A stretch of DNA of 64,000 nt from Bacteriovorax stolpii (GTDB lineage Bacteria; Bdellovibrionota; Bacteriovoracia; Bacteriovoracales; Bacteriovoracaceae): the NCBI RefSeq assembly GCF_002872415.1, contig NZ_CP025704.1, positions 2,046,001 to 2,110,000 of the forward strand, given 5' to 3'. Of this stretch, positions 8,701 through 18,800 are shown piece after piece. The notes under the pieces are model-generated. The model made no database searches. It was not told the origin of the DNA and worked only from the letters and a program-made list of their open reading frames with translations. The first letter of the stretch is position 1. Every line of letters starts with the position of its first letter. Both the position numbers and the translations under genes were made by a program.

Positions 8701-9837
8701 CCTATATGCATATGCTCGATTAAGAGCTTTAAACTGACCATCAGGATTCATTACGTTGACAGCTACAACTCCGGCTGCGTGAGAAGTCGTTGTACAGTTA
8801 ATAGTCGTTGTATTTACAGAAGCTACGCTACAAGTAGCCCCTCCTAAGTTGACGGCAACTCCAGGAATAAAATTATTTCCTTTTATTACAACAGGAGTTC
8901 CCCCTGCTAGTATTCCTCCTGTCGGTGTTATACTTGTAATGGAAGGAGCTTCGTTGTAAGTGTATCCATTAAGCAACATTCCTGATTTTGAATCAACATT
9001 TGTTACAACTACATTAGCAGCTCCAGCCATACGGGTCGATGTTGTACACGAAATAGTTGTTGGATTAATAACTAAAACAGAGGAACAAGATGCCCCTCCA
9101 ACAAAAACACTATCCCCTGATGTAAAATTTGTTCCAACAATTAGAATCGTTGTTCCTCCACTAACTGGTCCATTATTAGGTGTCACACTCACAACAGAAG
9201 GAATAGGCTTAGGGGAAACAAGACAATAGATCGCATTAGATAGCACTGTATCCACTGGATATTTTTTCAGGCTACATAGATTGGAATCTCCACTTACAAC
9301 TGTATTTAAACCAATGAATGCATTACCATGGATTCGAGATGAACCTTTAACTAAGGCTGTATCTGTAATGGTTGCACTTCCATAGACCTGAGCAAACCCT
9401 TCTATAGTGGCATTTAAACTAATACGAGCATTTTCAAAAACGCGCGCACTTCCTTTGATTGTTGATCCGTCTATAACACTCGCATTCCCATAAATTTTTG
9501 AATTATCCAAAATTTTAGTAATGCTTGATGGTGAGTTAGATGCAAGCATCGCATTCCCAAAGACTTCCGCATCCCCTGAAACAATAGTCCCATCTCCAAC
9601 TTGAGCTTTCCCATATACTCGAGAATTATCTCTAACTTGAGCCATACCAAAGACCATTGCATATTCACAAACAGCAGCTTCTGGGCCTACAAAAACAGTA
9701 GCTTCGACGATAGCGGTCAGAGCAACGCGACCTCCGCCATTTGCTTGAATGGTTGTTGGTGCCCCATTACAAAAGCGATCAAGCGCATTCGCATTTACAA
9801 AAAATAAAAAACTAAAAAAAAAGAAAAAATATTTCAT
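5722..9837 (-). CDS. Exported hexapeptide-repeat / IPT-TIG / RCC1 fusion protein
   Basis: A 1371-residue exported protein. I start at the ATG at 9837 (GAGG 6 nt upstream) rather than an in-frame TTG at 9849. Order: Phe-rich signal peptide (1-18); Cys-x2-GAP...NGGG...VCE signature and hexapeptide beta-helix (about 20-200); nine tandem IPT/TIG Ig-like domains of about 85 residues (about 212-980), nearly all with GGxxC...C cysteine pairs; seven RCC1-like repeats with core CALL..G.VRCWG (about 990-1340); Lys-rich tail ending KYWSDNE. Seven repeats suggest one closed seven-bladed propeller. It resembles the product of 11035-12873 with an inserted IPT stalk. A surface adhesin or binding role is inferred from architecture. 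Confidence 0.88.
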   Translation of the reverse strand: MKYFFFFFSFLFFVNANALDRFCNGAPTTIQANGGGRVALTAIVEATVFVGPEAAVCEYAMVFGMAQVRDNSRVYGKAQVGDGTIVSGDAEVFGNAMLASNSPSSITKILDNSKIYGNASVIDGSTIKGSARVFENARISLNATIEGFAQVYGSATITDTALVKGSSRIHGNAFIGLNTVVSGDSNLCSLKKYPVDTVLSNAIYCLVSPKPIPSVVSVTPNNGPVSGGTTILIVGTNFTSGDSVFVGGASCSSVLVINPTTISCTTSTRMAGAANVVVTNVDSKSGMLLNGYTYNEAPSITSITPTGGILAGGTPVVIKGNNFIPGVAVNLGGATCSVASVNTTTINCTTTSHAAGVVAVNVMNPDGQFKALNRAYAYRGLPVVVNVLPKIGSLSGGSPITILGSNFTSGASVELDGVACLNVNVQSSTKISCTPAAHSAGAVNVRVTNVDSQTGVLVDGYIYQGAPTIASVTPNVGALAGGNTITINGANYFPGATVLVGSNACTSIIVLSSTAIQCKVPARAAGTVSILITNIDNQSVSLTNGYTYQTSPVIYNVSPSSGFSVGATDITITGNNFLAGATIDMGGSVCGNVTVQNSTTIKCKTSAHAAGTVNVKVTNSDSQAYTLLNGFYYTETPTVKVNSIYPSGGPIAGGTTINISGQYFLSGASVDIGGVACGNVNVVSSYNITCVTSSRAAGTVNVTVTNPNTQVGSLNNGYTYRAVPVVAGISPSSGTQFGGQAVTITGSHFTPGISVSLGGASCKNIIVIDSSTITCLTSSHAIGSVSVDVTDLDSQIGTLPNGYVYQQFPRVSSVVPANGAVAGGTSVTLNGENFLTGASVDFGGAACNVTALSSTMITCTTSAHSSGVVPVTILNPDGRASVVNDKFTYRDALTVAAIFPTNGSINGGTFVTISGTNFYTGIEVKVGTSPCYPVAVKSSTELTCSTSAHASAVVAVQVIAHGQTAGLGSAFTYRAPITLTAVSKVNAGPGHTCARLNNGDVRCWGRGSNGQLGDGNGAEVSPSPGSNINLGSSATQVVVSNSGTYVASTCAILSNGSLKCWGANDSGQLGYGDQLQRFTPGGVIDLGGSVSQVSLGASHACALLVSGSVRCWGNNFYGQLGYGDTSTIFSPGGILNFGESVTQISAGGYHTCALLASGSVRCWGYNNVGQLGYGDTDNRSLPGGNVALGGVATQIVTSNSHTCALLNTGAVRCWGDNGSGELGYGDNVIRLSPGGNINLGGVATQISIAYSSSCALLNTGSMRCWGNNNWGQLGYGDATSRPSPGGDVPLGVSATQISVGAGYACAVTNTGTIRCWGNNYHGQLGNGTRQDQYFPWDDVSSFAGNSVKKKSHKNYVEVFQNNKEKYWSDNE

Positions 9838-9857
9838 ATTAATCCTCAAAAAAATAA

Positions 9858-11045
9858 TTATTGAAATTCACCTGTATCAACATCAATAACAAGGAGGGCG
9901 TTTCCTCGTATAACCACATTTCCATGAGCTCGACCGCCGCCAGAAACTACCGCATTCCCAGAGATTTGAGCGCTCTCAAAAACTTCTCCGTCAAGTTCCG
10001 CAGAAGAAGCTCCATACATAACCGCATGACCATAGACTTTTGAAGCATCAAGAAGATTTACACTTCCCCCGACACTTGCCTCTCCAAAAACTCTTGATGA
10101 ATTTTTAACAACAGCAGACTCAACAACTTGAGCCTTACCATAAATAAGTGCATTGTCTGTAATGAGAGAAGCCGAGACTAGAGCACGATCAAAAACCTTC
10201 GCATTTCCAGAAACAGTAACACTTCCTGAAACAATTGCATTATCAAAAACTTCAGCACTATTTTTCAAAATACTATTTTCAAAAACAGTTGCGAACCCAT
10301 AAATTCGAACAGAATCGTTTAACAAGACTGAACCTAACACTTTCGCATTATCTGCAATATAAATATCTATTCCTTTTGCATAAACACTACCTGACACTTC
10401 CGCACTATGAAGAACTGTAACTTTTCCATAAAATTGAGAAGATCCTCTAATTTTTGCATTTCCAGAGGCTAAAATATATCCATTCAAGTAAGCATATTCA
10501 TAAACACTGGCCTTTGACATAACTGTAGAATTTCCTAAAATACGGGCATTTCCGAAAACTTTAGCGTTATCTTTAATTTTTGCAAAACCGGAAACTTGAA
10601 CATATCCATAAACAGTAGAACTTCCTTCTATTGTTGCATTTCCATAAATCTGTGCACGATTCGAAATCTTTGCATTCTCTTTAATTAATGCATTTCCATA
10701 AATGTGTGCATCTCCTTCAACAATAGCATTATCAATGATACGTGCATCTCCATAAATTAAAGCTCGCCCTTTAATAATTGCATTACCTTCAATGCGAGCA
10801 TTACCTTTCACACGTGCATCTTCATCAATAATTGCATCACCAGTAACGATTGCATCCTCACATACGCTTGCATTTGTGGTTACAACGACAGTTGAATCTA
10901 CTATAGCTGTTGCAGCAACAAATCCTCCACCATTTGGATGAGGTGCTCCCCCTATTGAAAGATCTGGACAAACTGAAGCATATCCAGTCGACAACAAGGC
11001 AATAGTGAAGAATGCATACAATGCTACTATAAAGTTAGTTTTCAT
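9858..11045 (-). CDS. Exported hexapeptide-repeat (left-handed beta-helix) protein, copy 1
   Basis: A 395-residue exported protein. The ATG at 11045 is preferred over 11066 because GGAG lies 6 nt upstream of it and the signal peptide then starts MKTNFIVALYAFF. After cleavage near GYAS comes the family signature IGGAPHPNGGGFVAATA and VCE, then hexapeptide repeats (AxVxGN type) nearly to the C-terminus, ending in a short acidic tail (VDTGEFQ). It closely parallels the 4551-5729 protein. The start lies within the previous gene (11-bp overlap), so translation is probably coupled to the RCC1 partner. No catalytic residues of hexapeptide acyltransferases are evident. Confidence 0.85.
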   Translation of the reverse strand: MKTNFIVALYAFFTIALLSTGYASVCPDLSIGGAPHPNGGGFVAATAIVDSTVVVTTNASVCEDAIVTGDAIIDEDARVKGNARIEGNAIIKGRALIYGDARIIDNAIVEGDAHIYGNALIKENAKISNRAQIYGNATIEGSSTVYGYVQVSGFAKIKDNAKVFGNARILGNSTVMSKASVYEYAYLNGYILASGNAKIRGSSQFYGKVTVLHSAEVSGSVYAKGIDIYIADNAKVLGSVLLNDSVRIYGFATVFENSILKNSAEVFDNAIVSGSVTVSGNAKVFDRALVSASLITDNALIYGKAQVVESAVVKNSSRVFGEASVGGSVNLLDASKVYGHAVMYGASSAELDGEVFESAQISGNAVVSGGGRAHGNVVIRGNALLVIDVDTGEFQ

Positions 11046-12873
11046 TTTTTCTCCATTTTTTTTCATGCTTTACGAATTGACTTGGCACATTTCCCCCCGG
11101 AGAAGTTATGGTTGTAGTATTTCCATATCCTAATTGCCCGTCAGAACCCAACCCCCAACAACGGACACCTTTAGTAGAAAAAAGCGCACATGAGTGAGAA
11201 GCTCCTGTCATAATCTGAATAGCTGTATCGCCGACAATGACCTCCTTAACATCGTATGGAATTTCGTCGTCTCCTACATTGACTGTATTTCCATATCCAA
11301 GCGGTCCATTACTATTTCCACCCCAGCAATAAAACTTGCCGCTGGCCAGTACTGCACAAGTATGATTACTAATTCCCGAAGATAAGCTGACTACTTTAGA
11401 TCCTCCTAAGTTAACATCATCAATAAATGACGGTTCTTCATCATCTCCAATATTAACAGTGTATCCTTGACCAAGCTGACCGACATTATTAAGCCCCCAA
11501 CAACGAACATTACCGTTCGTATTTAACACACAAGTATGATTTGCACCTGCACTTATTTGAATAGCCTTGTGATTAGTAGATAAGTCAAACTTGACAATAT
11601 CCACAGAGCCTGGAGACTCATCATCTCCTACGTTGTCAATATTTCCACGTCCAAGCTGTCCTTCAACTGCTCTTCCCCAACAACGCACTTCCATTGTATT
11701 TAGAAGCGCACACGTATGAAAGCTTCCTGCAACTATTTGAGTAACAACTCCACTCCCGGCACCAGTACCGGCCATATCTAAATAATCACCTGGTAGCTTT
11801 AATGTTGTCATGTTTGCATAACCAAGTTGCCCGTAAGTATTGTCTCCCCAACAACGAATTTTCCCATTATTCGTCAGAGCACATGTATGCGCATTCCCTG
11901 CTGCTATTTGAACTATAATTTCACCACTTAAATCAATGGCGACACCAGGCGTATTTGTATTTACAAGTGTTCCATTGCCTAGCTGACCAGAAGAATTCAA
12001 TCCCCAACAGCGAGCTAAACCATTAATTATCGAGCATGTATGGGATAAGCCTGCTGCAATCTTAGAAACACCTAAAGCAACATATGGGTACGACTTTGGT
12101 GGCTGATTATTACCAACATTGGTATTTCCATTTATGCCAAGCTGCCCAGAATTATTATGCCCCCAACACCTCATCCTTCCATTTGCTAGCAAAATACAAG
12201 TATGATTACCTCCAGCGACAAGCTGAGACGTAGACTCAAGAGATGAGCCGCCAGGACAATTTAAAACATTATTAAGGATTGTATTTGATGGATAACCAGC
12301 AATTACACAAATATATGTAGAACCACTTGCAATGATATTTAACCCAATATAAGCAGTACCAGAAATTCTTGAAGTTCCTTTAATTACGGCTGTCCCCGTA
12401 ATAGTGGCGCTCCCGAACACTTGAGAATCTTCATCAATAACCGCATTCATACTCACTCTTGCATTATCATATACTTTTGCAACTGATCTAACATTCGCAT
12501 TATCAAGAATAATTGCGTTTCCATAAACCTTAGCTGAGCCTGCGATCTTTACAATCTGAGCTGAATCTCCTGAAGAAACAATTGCATTACCAAAAACTTC
12601 TGCTAATCCTGAAATAATTGCACCATTACTAATTCGAGCATTACCATAAACTCGTGCTGAATCATTTACTTGCGATGCCCCTAAGACTGTCGCATACTCG
12701 CAAACCGAAGCATTCGGCCCAACAATCGCCGTCGAATCAACCATTGCAGTCAATGCAACATTCCCTCCACCATTTGGATGAGGTAAAGTCGGAGCACCAT
12801 TACAGTAAACATCCATCCCATAAGCCTGAAGGCTTAGGAAATACAAAATTAAAAATACAATTTTTTTCATCAT
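11035..12873 (-). CDS. Exported hexapeptide-repeat / RCC1 fusion protein
   Basis: A 612-residue exported protein: signal peptide (1-19, ending LQAYG), YCNGAP...NGGG...VCE signature, hexapeptide beta-helix to about residue 200, a linker with two Cys, then seven RCC1-like repeats (about 222-600) with HTC.L...G..RCWG...GQLG cores. Seven repeats would close one propeller, and each repeat carries two cysteines. The C-terminus is basic (KKWRKNEN), and its TGGAGA codons provide the SD for the next gene. It starts 16 nt after the giant PKD gene with AAGGA 5 nt before the first ATG. It is the shorter paralogue of the 5722-9837 protein, lacking the IPT stalk. Confidence 0.88.
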   Translation of the reverse strand: MMKKIVFLILYFLSLQAYGMDVYCNGAPTLPHPNGGGNVALTAMVDSTAIVGPNASVCEYATVLGASQVNDSARVYGNARISNGAIISGLAEVFGNAIVSSGDSAQIVKIAGSAKVYGNAIILDNANVRSVAKVYDNARVSMNAVIDEDSQVFGSATITGTAVIKGTSRISGTAYIGLNIIASGSTYICVIAGYPSNTILNNVLNCPGGSSLESTSQLVAGGNHTCILLANGRMRCWGHNNSGQLGINGNTNVGNNQPPKSYPYVALGVSKIAAGLSHTCSIINGLARCWGLNSSGQLGNGTLVNTNTPGVAIDLSGEIIVQIAAGNAHTCALTNNGKIRCWGDNTYGQLGYANMTTLKLPGDYLDMAGTGAGSGVVTQIVAGSFHTCALLNTMEVRCWGRAVEGQLGRGNIDNVGDDESPGSVDIVKFDLSTNHKAIQISAGANHTCVLNTNGNVRCWGLNNVGQLGQGYTVNIGDDEEPSFIDDVNLGGSKVVSLSSGISNHTCAVLASGKFYCWGGNSNGPLGYGNTVNVGDDEIPYDVKEVIVGDTAIQIMTGASHSCALFSTKGVRCWGLGSDGQLGYGNTTTITSPGGNVPSQFVKHEKKWRKNEN

Positions 12874-12889
12874 TACATTCCTTAAATTA

Positions 12890-15800
12890 TTAGTGAGCCA
12901 CTCTATTTTTTAAAACTCTTAGGTAATTCATTTTTTTCTTATTAACATAACTCGTAGGCAATTCTTTTATCATTCTTGCATTTTTCATCTTAGCGCCCAC
13001 AACAAAAGAATTTGCCCCATAATCAACTCTTCCTGCTGCATCTGTCCCATACACTTCAACGCTATAATTTCCAGGCCCGGGAAGAGTATAAGTTGTTTGA
13101 GGACTTGACGTTTGCATTACAGCGATTAGGCCTTGTCCATCGTGAATCCCCCATCTAAAGGTAGTTGGAGAAAACTCTGCTGAGTTATAGCTAACGGTAA
13201 TTTTAAATGTATTTGGTGTCTCTAGTGCTTCTGGAGTTACCCAGAAGCTAGGATCCTCTTGAAGTGCTGTGACAACTGATACGAACACAACATATTCTTT
13301 CGATCTTCCTGTATCATTATCTGTTGTTAAAATCCTTGCACGATAAACGCCTGTTGTACTGTATGAATGTGTGGCGAATATATTATTTGAAAAAGTACCA
13401 TCTCCATAGTCCACCTTCGTTGAAAAGTTTCCAGTACCACCTGCAACAATATTGAAACTTGTACTTTGATTAACACGTACAACTCTTCTTGGACTTGGAA
13501 ATGAGATATTGTCATCTGGTGGCCTTACTCCAGAACCAACAATCAACATATCACTTTTAGAAGTTACATTTCCAGCAAGATCCATGATTGTTAGAACTAC
13601 GCGATACTCACCTTCTTTTTCATATTTGTGAAACACATTTGAACCAAGCCCGTAATGTCCATCACCAAAATCCCAAAGGAAAAAATCTGCAATGTGACCT
13701 TGAGACCACGACGAGCCATCAAAAGCGAAATTCAGCCCATCTCCTTTAATTGAAAAATCTGCTTGGAGTGTTGGCGCTGAACCTATATAGATAGGCAATG
13801 TGTGCTTTGAAGATTTTCCAGCGCTATCAAAAACACGCAGAGTAATAAAATCAGTACCTGGAATTGTATAGTTATAGTTAGGAGAAGCTGCATTACCATA
13901 ATTTACAACTTTTTTACTTGAGAATTTCCATAGAGTTTTTGCAATTGTTTTCCCATTTTGGGCCACAGAATCTGCAGAACTCCAAGTAATACTATACGGT
14001 GCAGACCCTATTCTAGATTGAGCAGTATTAATTTTTGCACTTGGCAGGACATCTTGATTATGGTCTGAACCATCTACCATCATACTAAAATTAGTAAAAC
14101 GTGATCCATGAGCATTATCACTTACACCAAACTCAAAATTATACGTACCTTGGTCATCTACAACAACAGTATGAATTGGATTATTATCACACTCATCATG
14201 ATACTCATCTCCATCTTTAGTTACATACCAGCAATACTCTTCGATTGTACCGTCTGCATCTGTTGAAGCAGAAGCATTTAGCGTAATTGTGTATGGTCCT
14301 GTCCCTGTAACATTTGTAGTAAATCGAGGTACAGGTAAACTATTGGCGGCCATTACAACAGAAGAGTTAACAGTAAGTATAGCTCCCTTATTGTCGTAAG
14401 CTTTTACAATGACAGGATATGTTCCATTCTGAGTATATAGATGATAAGACTCTTCAAAACCTACCCCATCCTCTAGCATTTCTTTCGTAATTTCAACTGG
14501 TGCACTTCCATCTCCAAAATCCCAGACTACTTTAGAAATAAATCCATCGGGGTCATGTAGTCCTGCAAGTGTAAAATAGACCTGTCTAGGATAAGAGCTG
14601 TTTTCAAATCCATAGTATAAATCGTCAGCTTCTGGGGGCATGTTTGCATTACCAGCATTTGGCTCAACGACACTAAAGTTAATATTTGCTTCACCAGATG
14701 CTGGGATTGTTGCATTATCCGTTACGCGAACTTTTAATGTATCATTACCTAGATAATTAGAATTTGGAATGTAAACCAATTTCCCACTTGCTGAAATGCT
14801 GGCAACTCCATTTACCGGTTGCTGCGAAATACTGAAATTATGTAATTGAATATTCAAATCTGGATCTGAATAAGAAACATAGGTTGTCACCGATGTATTT
14901 TTATGAAGAGTTAAATTTTGCCCTATAACAACGGGCTTTTGATTATATGAATTGACGTTTATATTTCCAATGTAATTAGATTTGCGATTTCCATTAGCAT
15001 AAACAGATGTGACATTAACTGCGAATGAACCTGGATGATAATATGTATTTTGAGCATTAGGAGCAGATGTCACGACAATATCACCATCATATCTACCAAA
15101 ATTCCATATATAATACAGAGCTGAATTATCATTTAGAGTGTTGTAAGCCGTATTAACAGTTAAAGGCGCACTCCCTCTACCAGGATAAATAGAACCAGGA
15201 TAATAAGGTCCATTTTGACTTCCGGCCCCTGCGGCTCTAAAAGTAATAGGAAATGTATAAAGGCTGCTGAAACCTTGAGTGTTTGTCACCCGCAATTCAA
15301 CTTTCTTATCTCCAGGAGTCGGATACGTTCCAGAAATGACGGCATAATCATTCCCGACACCTGTGATTGAAGGAATGCCCTCTCCAAATGTCCAAGTAAA
15401 TGTTAACGGTCCATGAGAATCTGTCGTTCCACTGACATCAATATTAAAAGATTGATTTGGATTATAAGTTCCGTTAGGTGCTTGCCCAATAACAATACTT
15501 GGGAAAGTCGGGTCATTATTTAAATTAATTGTTTTCGTTAATTCATATTTGACTCCATTAGCATCAATGACCTGAGCCTTGACTGCATAAGTATCAACAA
15601 TTCCATATGTAGTGAAAACCTGGTTCCCTGTTGCAAATGTACCATTGCCTAGGTCCCAATAAATAGTACTTGAATCAATAGGCTTTCCATTGGTTTCAAG
15701 TCTGTAACCAAAAGTTCCATTTCCATAATTAACTGCAATTAATTCTGGCTGTGATGAAGGCCCATCTACAATAACAGAAGTTTGGGCCGTTGACTGATTT

Positions 15801-18800
15801 CCATTTTGATCTGTTACTGTCAGTTGAATGTAATATAGACCAGAATAAGGAAGAATCATGGAAGCGCTTACACCGGTCGCAAAATCAGAATAGATTCTTC
15901 CATTTTGTTCTGACAATAAGCTTGTTACTTTCCATTGATAAGCAACAATCGGTGCACTTTGTGCTCCTGTTGATGCAGATCCATTTAAACTAATTGAATA
16001 TCCAGCTGAACCTTGTCGAGGAGTCGCAGAGAAAGAAGCGTAAGAAATTCTTCCACCATAATCTGGCCGAGAGGTTCCTGCGTAGGCAAACTGCTCATTA
16101 CAACGAATCGCTTGTTTATCATCTACCAAGCATACTCTTAAGATATATTTGCCTTGAGCATTCAAAGTGTGAGCAAAAGCTGGGATGCCTGTCCCTGAAG
16201 AACTATAAACGTTTTGCCTATTGTCCGCTCTAAGAACATTGAAAGTATAACGTTGGATTGTTCCGTCAGCGTCTGTAGAAGGAGATCCATTTAAATTGAT
16301 AGTTAAGGGGACCTGGCCAACTAAAACATCATAATTCATCCTAGGCACAGGAGGAGTGTTAGGCCCATAAACAATACTTCGAGTTTCTGTCGTAACAGCA
16401 TTTGAATTATCTTTAACCTTAACAGTTAAAAGGTACGTTCCATATTGTCGGTAAAAATGATTAAAACGGTCTAAAAAAGCACGGCCATTATTTGGACCAA
16501 GATCATTTTTCTTAATAACTAAAATAGGTGAACCATCACCAAAATCAACTTTTGTTTCAACAATTTCACCATCAGTATCCATTAAATCGAGAAGATTGAA
16601 TCGTACGAATGCTGGTTCAGATGTTGATTCAAACACATGACTGACTCCAGACATCACTGGAGGAATATTATTGCTATCTTGAACATTGATCGAATATGTA
16701 GCATTTCCAGATAAAGCTGGGTTTCCATTATCAGTTACTGTTACAACGATTGAATCTTCTCCCAAATAATCTTCTTCAGGTTCATATGTCACCATTCCCG
16801 AGGCATCTACTGATGCAACTCCATGGCTACCTTGCTCTGAGATAGAATAAGTAAATGTTTGATACTCAGAGTTCGCATCAGAAAATTGAATTTGATGGTT
16901 TAATGAGACGTTTAAATCTGTTGTCAAAGAAGCAGACGCAACAACAGGAGCCGAATTCGCTAAAACATCTAATGTGACATGGGCCAGACCAGAAAGTTGT
17001 GGATTGCCTTCATCTAAAACTTTAACATCGAAAGTAATAGTTCCGACAAAACCGACAGCTGCCGTATAAGAAAGATTCCCTTCTTCATCAACAACTGCTG
17101 TTCCTTGAGCTGGCTGAGTTTCAATAATAAATGAATATGCTTGAGGAAATTGTGCTTCATTAGGGTCATTTGGTGAAATCGCAAATAACCTCGTCATTCC
17201 AGATATTACTTGCTCACTAATTGCAGTAGGATTAGGTGGCAAATTTTGAATAACTTGAACTGGAACATATACGATAGCCGACTGAGGAAATGTGCCATTA
17301 TCTGTTACTCTAACCTGAATTTCTTCAAGACCAACAGCACCTGGATTTGCTATAAATGTTAAGACTCCAAAATTATTAACCGTTGCAGTCCCAAGAGTTG
17401 GCGATGAAATAATCTCAAACGTGTGAATCTGACTGACATCCGGGTCTCCTGGAGAAATAGTCGTACTTCCGTTTAACCCACTTAATACTGCAATTGAAGA
17501 AGATGTTGGGTTAGGTGGAGAATTTTTAGGAACAACAGTCACATTGACAATTTTTTCAGCGCTTAAAATTGGTTGCCCATTATCTTTAACTGTAATTTTA
17601 AATTCATCATGCCCAAAGTATCCGGCATTAGGTGTGTAAGTTAAATTTCCAAATTGATTAACAACCACTGTTCCATTAACAGGAGGAATCGAAACAATAT
17701 AATCCAAAACCTGATATTGGTCTGGATCATTTGCATTCATGATTGTCTGAGTACTTGAATCCTCTTCTACAATAAGATCTGCAATATTCAATGTAGGTAC
17801 GCGGTTTGGTAAAATATTGACATTAACAATCTTAACAACCTCACCTCCAGAACAATCCCCCATTCTATCTTTTATAGACACTTCAAAAGTATCAGTTGCC
17901 GAAGGGACAATTCCTAAGTGAGTGTATGTCACTAGGCCGGTTGAAGAGACTGTGGCATTACCATACTGCGCCCCATTTTTAATAGAATATGTAAAAGTTT
18001 CACCGGCATCAGGATCAGAAACAGTTAACTGTTTTGAAGATGATTCATTTTGTTGAATAGAAAAGTCAGCGATGATTGCGGTTGGTTTTGTATTTGGAGT
18101 GAAAGACACATTGATAGTTTTCGTTCCAATACCTGGAGGATTTGCACTATCAGCAACACTCACAGAAAAAGTATCAGGCGCAATCGAACATTTATCAGTA
18201 TGTGTATAATTAACGTTGTGATTTTGATCAAAAGTAGCTGTCCCATGGGATGGACTGATTGGTACCTGAAAGGTATGAGTTTGCCCAACATCTGGATCTG
18301 TAAAAGTTATTAACGTACTTCCGACTCCCCCTTGGGGTAAAACAATGTTATTTCCTGCGACAACTGGAATTGTATTATCAATAACAGAAATATTTATAGT
18401 CTTAGTTCCAATACCCGGCGGGTTAACATTATCACTAACTGCCACAACAATACTATCAGATCCTCGATAACCAGAATTCGCTGAATATGTTAAAATTCCG
18501 CTTTGATCTAATGAAGCGGTCCCATGAGCAGGCATCGTTACAATTGAAAAAGTATGATGCTGTCCGATATCTGCATCAGTGAATGAAACTTGAGTTGTAA
18601 CTTCTTCGCCTTGGATTGAAATTAAATCGTTCGCAATAACAACAGGCTTACTATTTGGACGAACTGTAATATTAATTGCTTTTGAAGCAATTCCTACCGG
18701 ATTAGCATTATCACTAACCGCAATCGTAATGCTATCTGTTCCAATAAAACCGTCATCGGGTATATAAGTCAAAATTCCTTGCTGAGTTAATAGAACCTTT

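Noticed and set aside
4551-12873. Bactofilins or hexapeptide acyltransferases.
   Set aside because: The proteins are exported, unlike bactofilins. Repeats run the full length without an acyltransferase catalytic His.
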